DNA of 64,000 nucleotides from Bdellovibrio bacteriovorus str. Tiberius (GTDB taxonomy: Bacteria; Bdellovibrionota; Bdellovibrionia; Bdellovibrionales; Bdellovibrionaceae). A program made the translations under genes and the position numbers. The notes under the pieces are model-generated. The model saw nothing but the letters and a program-made list of their open reading frames with translations, made no database searches and had not been told where the DNA came from. The stretch is from assembly GCF_000317895.1 (NCBI RefSeq), contig NC_019567.1, positions 496,001-560,000 on the forward strand. The letters run 5' to 3'. Each line of letters opens with the position of its first letter. Positions within the stretch are counted from its first letter, which is position 1. Below, piece by piece: positions 41,537 to 49,193 of the stretch.

Positions 41537-41850
41537 AGCGCGAAGAAAACCCCTGGTCCCAAGGCATCGTTCTGATCTGCACGAAGTGCCACAAGTCCAT
41601 CAGTCCCAAGTTGCTGGAAGAAGAAGGCAACAGCGCTGATAATCTGAAAATGTTCCTGAAAAAATCATTCAAGGAAAGTGGTGACGGTTCCAAGATCCGT
41701 GTGGTGACAACCAGTTGTCTGGATCTTTGCATTGACGACACTCAGGCCGTGACGTTTGCTTCCACTAAAGGTGAAACAGAAACTTTCGCGATCCATCCGG
41801 AAAAGGACCGCGAAAAGCTTCTGAAACATCTGCACGAAAAGATCAAATAG
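41533..41850 (+). CDS. Thioredoxin-like [2Fe-2S] ferredoxin domain protein
   Basis: 105 residues from ATG 41533, preceded by GAGGAG. Four cysteines, C16 and C19 (ICTKCHKS) and C62 and C66 (SCLDLC), have the spacing of the thioredoxin-like 2Fe-2S ferredoxin family. The rest (KIRVVTT...ETFAIHPEKDREKLLKHL) fits that small fold. A redox partner role is likely, but the partner is unknown. Its start overlaps menE by four bases, so it belongs to the menaquinone operon. It ends three bases from a convergent gene with no terminator between. Confidence 0.75.
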   Translation: MKREENPWSQGIVLICTKCHKSISPKLLEEEGNSADNLKMFLKKSFKESGDGSKIRVVTTSCLDLCIDDTQAVTFASTKGETETFAIHPEKDREKLLKHLHEKIK

Positions 41851-41853
41851 CTA

Positions 41854-43785
41854 TTATTGGAAGGTTCCGTTGAAGGCGGAGCCTGACACTCCAGCGACTG
41901 CGGAAACAGTGAGGTCCAGCATCTTGCCGTTCAGGCCGGCAGTTTGTATATACAGAACAGCCGCCCCCATGCCTGATCCCACGGTGATGTAGTTTGATGA
42001 AGCCGCTACGCTGCAGCTCGGATCCGCAAAGATCACATTGCTGCCTGGTGTGGGTGTGATGGAAATTGAAATCGGTGCACTGTAGGTCTGGTCGGCGATA
42101 CGGAAGATCCCTGCTCCATCAGCCACTCCAATAGAGATCGCTTTGCATGCTCCGGCAGTCATATCTATAGGCACAATTTTAAATTGCGTGATCGGAGTTC
42201 GAATATTCACGATTGGCGTGTGGTTGGTCAATCCCGATGCATTCACGTTGAAGTGATAAGTACCTGCATTGGCAGCTCCCGCACGGAAATACACTTTCTT
42301 AAGAGCCGTATTCTTGGCTACGACAGCAGTTGTTGTTGGTGTTGCACAGGATTCATCAGCATAGAACTGACCCAGATTGCTTTCCTGGGTTGCCAGGTTG
42401 ACCGTCAAAGCCCCGTTGACTGGCAGCATGGTGCCGTTTGCGTTCATAGTCACAACATTATAGGCATTGCAATAGCCGTTGGCGATATCACGCGGTCCCC
42501 AGAAGTCGAGCTTCGCAGCGATGGACTTGCTGCTGAGATCCACACGGAAATTCAGAGGGACTGCATCGTAATAATAGGTGTTTCCAGTCGCCCCGGTAAT
42601 GGTGAGGTTTACAGAGGCCATGGTGTCTGTTGATGAGGCTTCAGAGAACTTCACATAGCCGACAATCAGGGAATTATAGCTGCTGAAAGTGTAACTGGAG
42701 GTGACAGTGCCGCAGGAAGCATCGGTATAGAACTTCATGCGCGCATCACTGGCGACCAGATCCAGAGTGCCGCCGAATTGATCGTAGGCTGGACTGTTGT
42801 TGAAATTATTGGATCTTAAGCGGATCGGATAACAGATATTCTTGTAGATCTGGAACATGTGCTCTTCCAGAGACAACCAACGATATGTGGAGGAAGCTTC
42901 GGAGTTTCGCAAAGTCACTGCTGCCGCCGTTGTGCTTGCGCGCAGGGCTGAGGTGTTGATGATCTTGAAATTCAATACAGCATCCAGCGGGGTGGATGGG
43001 AAACGATAAATGATTTCTGTATAATCAGAGCCGGCCGGAATGGTGAAGGTGTCAGTGATATTGGAATCACTGTGACAGTCGCTCCAGTTCTTATAGGCAG
43101 TGATTCCTGAATAGGTGGAACCTGCCACTGTTTTGCTGAGCTTGAAGCTGACATCCGTCGTGTGGGTGGCGCGCTGGCCGTTTTCGGTATTTAAGAAAGC
43201 CATGAAGGAGCTGCATTGGTCTGAACCCGCAAAGCCGCGTGGCCAGTTCTTTTCAAGAACCACCAATGCCGCCACCCCCGAGTTTGTGCCGGTTCCCGGG
43301 TTGTTGGCATCACCATCCACCAGAGTCAGTGTTTCAGTGTCACCAATCACGGAAGAACCTTTTATATAGATATAGTCCACATCGCTACCGGAGGAGCCGG
43401 TCGAAATCCCCCAGATATTCTGAAGATCATTCTTGGTCAGGTAAATATCAAAGCTGCCATCAGCGCAGTCAGAATCATTGGCAAGGCCGGCAGACAAAGT
43501 GGTGTCGGTCAAATCTGGTGAAGACGGCGGTTGGTGCCACACGCTTTTATCAAAGCTGACCAGGATCGTACCCACTCGCGTGTCGCAGTTTCCCTGCACG
43601 CGTGCATAGTTCTGACTGTCGAAGTCCTGATCAAACGGACTGCCGCCTTTAAGGGAAGGAGCCGGAAGCTTCTTACCCAGGGTTGAAAGCTGCATCTCGG
43701 GCTCTTTACACCCAGTCAGTGCAAACACTGTCAGGATAAAAACTATGAGATTCTTGCCACTTACGTTCATCATGACTTTACTCAT
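41854..43785 (-). CDS. Large putative lipoprotein of unknown function
   Basis: 643 residues with a lipoprotein signal (NLIVFILTVFALTGC), so probably attached to the outer or inner membrane and facing the periplasm or surface. The body is rich in Ser/Thr/Ala/Gly and beta-strand patterns, with scattered Cys (CDTRVGTI, DDSDCADGS-like and SCGTVTSSY), and looks like repeated beta-sandwich or Ig-like modules. No named domain recognised. Either ATG 43785 or the one 15 bases on may be used. A perfect 9-bp dyad lies just upstream in the divergent promoter region. Confidence 0.7.
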   Translation of the reverse strand: MSKVMMNVSGKNLIVFILTVFALTGCKEPEMQLSTLGKKLPAPSLKGGSPFDQDFDSQNYARVQGNCDTRVGTILVSFDKSVWHQPPSSPDLTDTTLSAGLANDSDCADGSFDIYLTKNDLQNIWGISTGSSGSDVDYIYIKGSSVIGDTETLTLVDGDANNPGTGTNSGVAALVVLEKNWPRGFAGSDQCSSFMAFLNTENGQRATHTTDVSFKLSKTVAGSTYSGITAYKNWSDCHSDSNITDTFTIPAGSDYTEIIYRFPSTPLDAVLNFKIINTSALRASTTAAAVTLRNSEASSTYRWLSLEEHMFQIYKNICYPIRLRSNNFNNSPAYDQFGGTLDLVASDARMKFYTDASCGTVTSSYTFSSYNSLIVGYVKFSEASSTDTMASVNLTITGATGNTYYYDAVPLNFRVDLSSKSIAAKLDFWGPRDIANGYCNAYNVVTMNANGTMLPVNGALTVNLATQESNLGQFYADESCATPTTTAVVAKNTALKKVYFRAGAANAGTYHFNVNASGLTNHTPIVNIRTPITQFKIVPIDMTAGACKAISIGVADGAGIFRIADQTYSAPISISITPTPGSNVIFADPSCSVAASSNYITVGSGMGAAVLYIQTAGLNGKMLDLTVSAVAGVSGSAFNGTFQ

Positions 43786-43805
43786 CGACAGGTCCCGTGG
43801 CCCCC

Positions 43806-43830
43806 TAAAGATTCAAACTGAGAATCTTTA
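43806..43830. promoter_or_regulatory. Perfect 9-bp dyad in the divergent promoter region
   Basis: TAAAGATTC (43806-43814) and GAATCTTTA (43822-43830) are exact complements around 7 bases. It lies between two genes that point away from each other, so a terminator is unlikely and an operator is plausible. Confidence 0.5.
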
Positions 43831-43926
43831 CCAACTTTTGTCGGATGTAAGATTGCCGCATCATTCTGAGCTTACAATCCTTGAGTCCCCTCACATAAAC
43901 GGCCATATTAGGGATGAGGTCTCGCT

Positions 43927-44592
43927 ATGAAACAGATGGTACTTTTCGTTTTGATGTTGGTTTCGGCTCCAGCCCACTCGATTCCGGTTCCGGATCCAAT
44001 CCCGGGTCTGCAGGCGGCGTTGCAGTTCTGCCTTGCGATCGAGGACGACAGTGAAATCCCCCCATGCGTCCGCCTGGAAAGCGGTGCCAACTGGGTGACT
44101 AAAGAGGCTTTACCTATTTGCCGCAATCAAAATTTTGATGCCGACCGTGTGAACTGTCTGGCGGGTATTGTGAACCGAGATATCCGTCCCGAGGAAGTGG
44201 ACGTTTGTGAGTCTTTGACTTTTGATGATGAAAAGGCCCGTTGTCTTGCCGACATCCGAAGACCTTTTCCGTACCGCACGCGCCTGAAAGTGGACCCTCG
44301 CCCGGGGTTGCAGGCGGCAAGCCGTTTGTGCCAGTCCTTCTTTCATGATGAAGACAAACGTCGTTGTCTGAACGAAATGTCCGCCGCGGAATTATTTACC
44401 GTGGAGGCGGTGGGATTCTGTGCGGATCGTTTTAGTGATGACGAAAAGATTCAGTGTCTGGGAAAGCTTCGTAACAAGTTTATTGTGCGCGAGGAAGTTC
44501 TGATGTGTGACCGGGTCTTTGATGATGGCGGGAAGCTGTCGTGTCTTCAAGGAGTGCAGCGCAAGTATCAGTTGCGCCCGGGCGGCCGTTGA
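43927..44592 (+). CDS. Secreted protein with six C-x11-C repeats
   Basis: 221 residues with a signal peptide (MKQMVLFVLMLVSAPAHS). The mature part contains six segments with exactly eleven residues between two Cys: FCLAIEDDSEIPPCV, ICRNQNFDADRVNCL, VCESLTFDDEKARCL, LCQSFFHDEDKRRCL, FCADRFSDDEKIQCL and MCDRVFDDGGKLSCL. The last five share acidic residues before the second Cys and a following Leu. This points to a helical-hairpin repeat held by disulphides. I do not know the family. GGTCTCGCT before ATG is a poor ribosome binding site. A terminator follows. Confidence 0.75.
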   Translation: MKQMVLFVLMLVSAPAHSIPVPDPIPGLQAALQFCLAIEDDSEIPPCVRLESGANWVTKEALPICRNQNFDADRVNCLAGIVNRDIRPEEVDVCESLTFDDEKARCLADIRRPFPYRTRLKVDPRPGLQAASRLCQSFFHDEDKRRCLNEMSAAELFTVEAVGFCADRFSDDEKIQCLGKLRNKFIVREEVLMCDRVFDDGGKLSCLQGVQRKYQLRPGGR

Positions 44593-44630
44593 AAAAGGCC
44601 CACCTGACTGCGTTGTCGGGGGACCTTTTT
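44592..44630 (+). terminator. Terminator after the C-x11-C repeat gene
   Basis: AAAAAGG pairs with CCTTTTT, extended by GC pairs with a one-base bulge, directly at the stop codon. It may also serve the convergent L,D-transpeptidase gene. Confidence 0.7.
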
Positions 44631-44721
44631 CGCTCCGACGTGCTAGGAGCACGCCTGTGCTTCAAAGGGACCCCTCCGCCTTGCAGCTGTGCCTTTTTGA
44701 ACGGCCTTCAGTTGCTTGGTC

Positions 44722-45336
44722 CTATTTGGTTGGGCTGATTTTACAGACTTCGACCAGGGTTCTTTCTTTTACCAGGGAATAAATTTCTTCGATCTCGGCG
44801 TTGGTCACGGCGATGCAACCCAGTGTCCAGTCATACGGGTGGATTTTGCTGATGCGCTCGTATTTCTGCGGGTTGGATGGCAGACCGTGAATCATGATGT
44901 CGCCACCTGGGTCTTTACCCTGGGACTTTGCATAAGCGATATCCGCTTTGTTCGGATAGTCCACATGCAGGGACTTGGTGAACTGGCTCTTTGGGTTTTT
45001 ATAATCGATGGAATAGATGCCTTCGGGAGTTTTGCCGTCACCCTGGAACTGCTTGTGGCCGATGAAGTTCCAGCCGAATGCCACCGTGTAGGTTCTTAGC
45101 AAAGTGTCGCCGGAAACCAGATACAGCTGGCGTTTGTCTTTGGAAACCACAATACGTTCGATCTTCAGACCTTCACGTTGAATACGCTCAACCGATTCGC
45201 GGCTGCGATCCAGCAACTTGTCGATTTGGGTCATGTCATCGCAGTACTTGTAGGAACGGTCCGTGGCTTTGGAACCGGCGAAAGACTGCAGGGAAACAAG
45301 CGTCAAAGCAATAAGGGGGAAGATGAGTTTTTTCAT
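44722..45336 (-). CDS. Periplasmic L,D-transpeptidase (YkuD/ErfK family)
   Basis: 204 residues with a signal peptide (ends SLQSFAGS). It makes 3-3 peptidoglycan cross-links or attaches proteins or amino acids to the wall. YkuD motifs: RIVVSKDKRQLYLVSGDTLL, TYTVAFGWNFIGHKQFQGDG, KTPEGIYSID, then the active site IMIHGLPSN...DWTLGCIAVTN with the nucleophilic Cys. No LysM or other wall-binding module. B. bacteriovorus is known to use L,D-transpeptidases to remodel prey walls, but this gene's role cannot be read from sequence. Its leader has a hairpin that buries the ribosome binding site. Confidence 0.92.
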   Translation of the reverse strand: MKKLIFPLIALTLVSLQSFAGSKATDRSYKYCDDMTQIDKLLDRSRESVERIQREGLKIERIVVSKDKRQLYLVSGDTLLRTYTVAFGWNFIGHKQFQGDGKTPEGIYSIDYKNPKSQFTKSLHVDYPNKADIAYAKSQGKDPGGDIMIHGLPSNPQKYERISKIHPYDWTLGCIAVTNAEIEEIYSLVKERTLVEVCKISPTK

Positions 45337-45363
45337 GAGGTCCTTTGTAACACAAGGGACCTC
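45337..45363 (-). promoter_or_regulatory. Hairpin sequestering the ribosome binding site of the L,D-transpeptidase
   Basis: Twelve pairs with one G-U: GAGGTCCTTTGT (45337-45348) and ACAAGGGACCTC (45352-45363), loop three bases. On the minus strand the AAAGGA site lies in this stem and the stem touches the ATG. Confidence 0.6.
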
Positions 45364-45435
45364 ACTTCTTAGAATTGCAATGATGGAATTTGCTGGATAA
45401 CGGTAAGAAATGCCTGACTGTCTAAGACTTTGACA

Positions 45436-45446
45436 CTGAAGCAGCT
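45436..45446. repeat. Post-stop short repeat, copy 4 (CTGAAGCAGCT)
   Basis: On the minus strand the YkgJ-family gene ends TAA then GCTGCTTCAG, identical in register to copy 2 after position 13810. Confidence 0.45.
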
Positions 45447-45901
45447 TACTTGCCCCAGCCTTGTTCGCTTTTGATTTGTTCGCGGATTTGTTGCTCGATT
45501 CGCTCAGCCGGGATCACAGGGCCTTTACCCACGCCGGGGCAGAAGGCTTTGACGTCCTTGGCCCAGGATTTGGCGTTCATAACCTCGGGCCAGAACGGCC
45601 AGGTACGGCATTGGGTCGGGCGGGCCTCATAGACGCTGCAGCCTTTGCCTTTCAGGAACATACAATCCGGGTTTTTCGGGTCTTCTTTCAGGTGCCAGAT
45701 ACCGCCGGTCATATCACAATATTTGCGGGTGAAATCGCCTGTGCGCATTTTCAGGTGTTTGGCAAAACGCTGGCGGTCCTCCAGGCTCAGGTACACAAAG
45801 CCGTATTCGCCGTGGGAAGTGCAGCATTTGCCGGAACCTGTGCATTCAAAACGAACGCCTTCGCGCCACCATTCTTTTCCTGTGAATTTAAACTCTTCCA
45901 T
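45446..45901 (-). CDS. YkgJ family cysteine cluster protein
   Basis: 151 residues. The family has a conserved set of Cys thought to bind zinc or an iron-sulphur cluster. Visible: FECTGSGKCCTSHGEYGFVY, SLEDRQRFAKHL, PDCMFLKGKGCSVYEARPTQ, CRTWPFWPEV and FCPGVGKG. No signal peptide, so cytoplasmic. Function unknown; some relatives are called Fe-S oxidoreductases without proof. It lies ten bases downstream of the thioesterase gene on the same strand and is probably co-transcribed with it. Confidence 0.88.
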   Translation of the reverse strand: MEEFKFTGKEWWREGVRFECTGSGKCCTSHGEYGFVYLSLEDRQRFAKHLKMRTGDFTRKYCDMTGGIWHLKEDPKNPDCMFLKGKGCSVYEARPTQCRTWPFWPEVMNAKSWAKDVKAFCPGVGKGPVIPAERIEQQIREQIKSEQGWGK

Positions 45902-45911
45902 GCGCGCTCCT

Positions 45912-46340
45912 CTAGCAGCCTTGACCGGTGGATTCCAGATAAGGCTCCAGACGGGATTTCATCAGCGACGGCAGGGTCGCCTTTTGTTTTGTCTTTCCAT
46001 CAATCACGGAATGAACCATGGTGACGATGGCGTGGGTTTTGTCTTTTTGGGTGAAGACGTACTTCATTTTAAAGGAAGTCTCACCAAAACTTGCGACGGA
46101 CACATTCACGTCATAGGTTTCGCCGGGGATGAATGGCGCCAGAAAGTTGGATTCTGTGTGGCGCAGGGGAATCAGCAGGTCGCGGGTGGAAAACCACTCG
46201 TTCCAGGTGTAGCCGGCGTCGACGATGAATTCTTCAAAAGCATCGTGGGCGAAACCAAAAATATTTCCGAAAAACATGATTCCCGCAGGGTCGGCATCCC
46301 TGAAGGTCATGGTCTTTTTCGTGCGAAAGACTTTATTCAT
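45912..46340 (-). CDS. Hotdog-fold acyl-CoA thioesterase, possible DHNA-CoA hydrolase (MenI)
   Basis: 142 residues of the 4-hydroxybenzoyl-CoA thioesterase branch. The catalytic motif is FRDADPAGIMFFGNIFGFAH (Asp then Gly-x-x-x-x-x-Asn), followed by HDAFEEFIVDAGYTW and LLIPLRHTESNFLAPFIPGE. This layout, including the IPLxHxxxxFLxPIxxGE part, resembles the cyanobacterial 1,4-dihydroxy-2-naphthoyl-CoA hydrolase. The neighbours include prenyl diphosphate synthase and UbiA-like genes, and the menA-C-E operon lies 4.5 kb away with no other hydrolase seen. MenI is therefore a reasonable inference; a generic acyl-CoA thioesterase is the alternative. Confidence 0.72.
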   Translation of the reverse strand: MNKVFRTKKTMTFRDADPAGIMFFGNIFGFAHDAFEEFIVDAGYTWNEWFSTRDLLIPLRHTESNFLAPFIPGETYDVNVSVASFGETSFKMKYVFTQKDKTHAIVTMVHSVIDGKTKQKATLPSLMKSRLEPYLESTGQGC

Positions 46341-46432
46341 AATGTCTCGGACTTTACGGCCTTGAAGCCCTTGACAGCAAGCAGATAAATCGCGAAGTTA
46401 GCGGGACTATTCGACCTCTTCAGGAGTTAAAA

Positions 46433-47389
46433 TTGCAACGCAGCGTCATTGATCTTAAAGTCTATGATCCAAAGGATTTTCCGGCGTACCTGCCAAAGCT
46501 GAACAAGCTTTACGAGGACCTGTTTTCCGGCGGCAAAGGCTTCCGCGCAAAATTGATCCGCATGATGTCGGCTCACCTGGGCATTGAACCTAAAACTGAG
46601 CTGCTCTTGTCCCAGACAATCGAATTCATTCATAACGCCTCTTTGCTTCATGATGATCTGATCGACCGCTCTCATCTTCGCCGTGGCAAGACAGCTGCGT
46701 GGCTGAAATACACGCCGGAGTACGCGGTTCTGGCGGGTGACTATCTGCTGGCGCGTGTGATGGTGAACCTTTCCGGTCACGGGAACATCAAGCTGGTTCA
46801 GTACACAGCGGAAGTGATTTCTGATCTTTTGGAAGGTGAATGGCTGCAGGACTCTGTGGTGGGTGATTTCTTCGTCACTATGGAACAGCTGGATCGTATT
46901 CACAATCTGAAGACCGCAAGTCTGTTTAAGTGGTGCATTCGTGCGCCGTTCATCGCGCAGGAACGCTACGACGAGGAACTGCACAACATTCTTTCTGAAA
47001 TGGGCACGCTGCTGGGGCAGTTGTTCCAGCGCAGTGATGATCTTCTGGATTACGACATCCGTAACGACGAAGGCAAAGCGATCCTGGGTGATTTGAAATC
47101 CGGTTATCTGAATTCCTTCGGGGCGTTCATGTGTGCCGGGGCCACTCGCCATGAAATCGACCATATCGTGAAATCCAAAACTTTGGAGCAGTACTACGAA
47201 AACGTCGGCGGCAAAGCGCGCTTTGACCAGAAACTGGCGGAATTCGATGAAATCAACCGCGGCCTGATCAAAATGTATGATCACCATCTGGAGCGCCTGC
47301 AGTCCCTGTTGAAACCGGGCGAAGAAAAGCTGATTGATCAACTGCGCCCGCTGACCGAGATTTTGTACTGGAGAAGGAAACCTTCGTGA
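46433..47389 (+). CDS. Long-chain trans-polyprenyl diphosphate synthase
   Basis: 318 residues starting at TTG 46433, after CAGGAG. It condenses isopentenyl diphosphate units to make the quinone tail. Both Asp-rich motifs are intact: LLHDDLIDRSHLRRGKTAAW and QRSDDLLDYD. The residue five places before the first motif is Ala, a small side chain that in this family allows long products such as C35-C40. KFGG-like KGFRAK binding residues are at the N-terminus. Its last codons overlap the UbiA-like gene by four bases. Likely supplies the tail for menaquinone. Confidence 0.93.
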   Translation: MQRSVIDLKVYDPKDFPAYLPKLNKLYEDLFSGGKGFRAKLIRMMSAHLGIEPKTELLLSQTIEFIHNASLLHDDLIDRSHLRRGKTAAWLKYTPEYAVLAGDYLLARVMVNLSGHGNIKLVQYTAEVISDLLEGEWLQDSVVGDFFVTMEQLDRIHNLKTASLFKWCIRAPFIAQERYDEELHNILSEMGTLLGQLFQRSDDLLDYDIRNDEGKAILGDLKSGYLNSFGAFMCAGATRHEIDHIVKSKTLEQYYENVGGKARFDQKLAEFDEINRGLIKMYDHHLERLQSLLKPGEEKLIDQLRPLTEILYWRRKPS

Positions 47390-48453
47390 GTGAACTGATC
47401 ACGCTTTCCAAAAAAGACGCCCAGTTTGAATCCTATTTGCTGGGGACGTTCTCCAAAACTCACCGGGCTCTGCCGCAGCAGACCCTGAACGTCAACTCTG
47501 CTTCCGAGCTGGTGACGTTTCGTGTGCTTCCGTTAAGCGAGATCACCAAGCCTTCTTTCTGGGCCAAGATGTCCCAGATCTACAAGGTGCGCACGTTCCT
47601 TCTGATTTTCCTGCCGCTGTTTTTGATTCTGACCAAGAACATTGACGATCACACCATGCAGGATCCGGTGACCACCGCGATCGCGACCATCGGTGTGTTG
47701 CTGGCGTTTATCTCCATTAACTTGCGCAACGACTATATGGACCACATGAAGGGTGTTGACCGTGTGCTGGAACGTTCCGGCAGTCGCGCCATTCAAAATG
47801 GCTGGATCACAGCCGCACAGGTTAAACATCTGTCGTCCTTCTTCCTTTTCATTGCGCTGGTGTGTGCGGTGCCACTGGTGTTTGCGTTCCCGCAGCTGGC
47901 GGGGATCTTTGCTGTCAGCCTGACGGTGGGATTATGGGCTCAGTTTAAAAAACAAAATTCCTTCAAGTACCGTATCGGGGGCGAGTTCGCTCTGTTTGTG
48001 ATGCTGGGGCCGCTTTTGACGGTGGGCTTTCAGATCGCGATGGGTGTTCCTGGCGATATCGAAGCTTTCTGGCTGGGCTGTGTGTGGGGTTGGCTGGTGC
48101 TGTTCGTAGTGCACCTTAGAAACTTCATGAACATCTTCCCAAGCAGTCAGGCGGGTTTCACCAATACCGTGAACTGGCTGGGTTTTGATAAGGCCCGTCG
48201 CCTGATTGCCGGCTGGTGGATTTTGTTCCTGATTTTCAATCTGACTTACCATCTGAATTACGCCGGTTTTTACTGGGGCGTTTATCTGACGGTGGTTCTG
48301 GCATTTGCATCCGTGGGCTTCATCTATAAACTGAAAAATATCTCAAGCCCTGTGGGCAGCGAGATGCGCAAGGTGTTCCGCGCCGGTTTCTATCTGTTCC
48401 TGATCGCCATTGGCATGTGGGTTTTTGAGTGTCTTTGGTATCTGCTTCGCTAG
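47386..48453 (+). CDS. Divergent UbiA-family prenyltransferase-like membrane protein
   Basis: 355 residues with about eight or nine membrane helices. The first UbiA Asp motif is clear: INLRNDYMDHMKGVDRVLE (NDxxD). The second motif, which in MenA of this genome reads NNLRDHAGDR, here reads HLRNFMNIFPSS, without the Asps. An ~60-residue N-terminal extension is also unusual. It could be an aromatic prenyltransferase with altered metal binding, or a UbiA-fold protein with another role. Coupled to the prenyl diphosphate synthase by a 4-base overlap, and to rsmJ by a 25-base overlap. Confidence 0.78.
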   Translation: MSELITLSKKDAQFESYLLGTFSKTHRALPQQTLNVNSASELVTFRVLPLSEITKPSFWAKMSQIYKVRTFLLIFLPLFLILTKNIDDHTMQDPVTTAIATIGVLLAFISINLRNDYMDHMKGVDRVLERSGSRAIQNGWITAAQVKHLSSFFLFIALVCAVPLVFAFPQLAGIFAVSLTVGLWAQFKKQNSFKYRIGGEFALFVMLGPLLTVGFQIAMGVPGDIEAFWLGCVWGWLVLFVVHLRNFMNIFPSSQAGFTNTVNWLGFDKARRLIAGWWILFLIFNLTYHLNYAGFYWGVYLTVVLAFASVGFIYKLKNISSPVGSEMRKVFRAGFYLFLIAIGMWVFECLWYLLR

Positions 48454-49193
48454 ACGGCGGCCTTCGCATTTGTGTTCGGGCTTCCGCTCAGGAAGTCCAT
48501 GACAAGGCTGTCGAGTGGGCGTCTTTTCTAAAGGCGCCACTGAATCCTGAAAGTCCTGAACAATACTTCTTTCATTTCTTTGTCGAGCCCGAGGGCGTGT
48601 ATGTGCGCGATCAGGAAAAGCGCCTGCTTGAAATCGATTTTGATAAAAACCATCTGGATTACGAGCGCAAAGGTCATCGCGGCAAAAATGAACTGATCGC
48701 CAAGGCACTGGGCGTGGCCAAAGGCGCACGCCGAATTCTGGATCTGTCTGTCGGTATGGGTATCGACAGTGTGTTTTTGACCCAGCTGGGATTCTCGGTG
48801 ATCGGGGTGGAGCGTTCTCCGGTGTTGTACGCTCTTTTGAAGGAAGCCTTTGCCAGCACCAAAAAGGACTATCTGAAATCCTATGAACTGCACTTTGCCG
48901 ACAGCCTGCAGTTTCTAAAACAGAACAAGGGTCTGCTTGAAGTGGACGCCATTTATTTTGATCCGATGTATCCGCACAAAAAGAAATCCGCACTTCCCAA
49001 GCAGGAAATGGTGGTCTTCCGTGATCTGGTTGGTCACGACGATGACGCCAGTCTGGTTCTGCAAGAGGCCCTGACGTGGCCGGTGAAGCGCGTGGTGGTG
49101 AAACGTCCGATGCAGGCTGAAGAGCTGCTTCCGGGTGTTCGTCATTCTTACGAGGGAAAGGTGGTTCGCTATGATACTTATGTGGTTGGGTAG
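48429..49193 (+). CDS. rsmJ: 16S rRNA (guanine-1516-N2) methyltransferase RsmJ
   Basis: 254 residues from GTG 48429, inside the end of the UbiA-like gene. SAM-dependent methyltransferase that modifies helix 44 neighbourhood base G1516 of 16S rRNA. Signatures: KGHRGKNELIAKALGV, ILDLSVGMGIDSVFLTQLGF (SAM loop), VIGVERSPVLYALL, and the RsmJ-specific IYFDPMYPHKKKSALPKQEM followed by VFRDLVGHDDDA and VKRVVVKRP. N-terminal extension as in the family. Overlaps the next membrane-protein gene by 23 bases. Confidence 0.92.
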   Translation: MSLVSASLDGGLRICVRASAQEVHDKAVEWASFLKAPLNPESPEQYFFHFFVEPEGVYVRDQEKRLLEIDFDKNHLDYERKGHRGKNELIAKALGVAKGARRILDLSVGMGIDSVFLTQLGFSVIGVERSPVLYALLKEAFASTKKDYLKSYELHFADSLQFLKQNKGLLEVDAIYFDPMYPHKKKSALPKQEMVVFRDLVGHDDDASLVLQEALTWPVKRVVVKRPMQAEELLPGVRHSYEGKVVRYDTYVVG

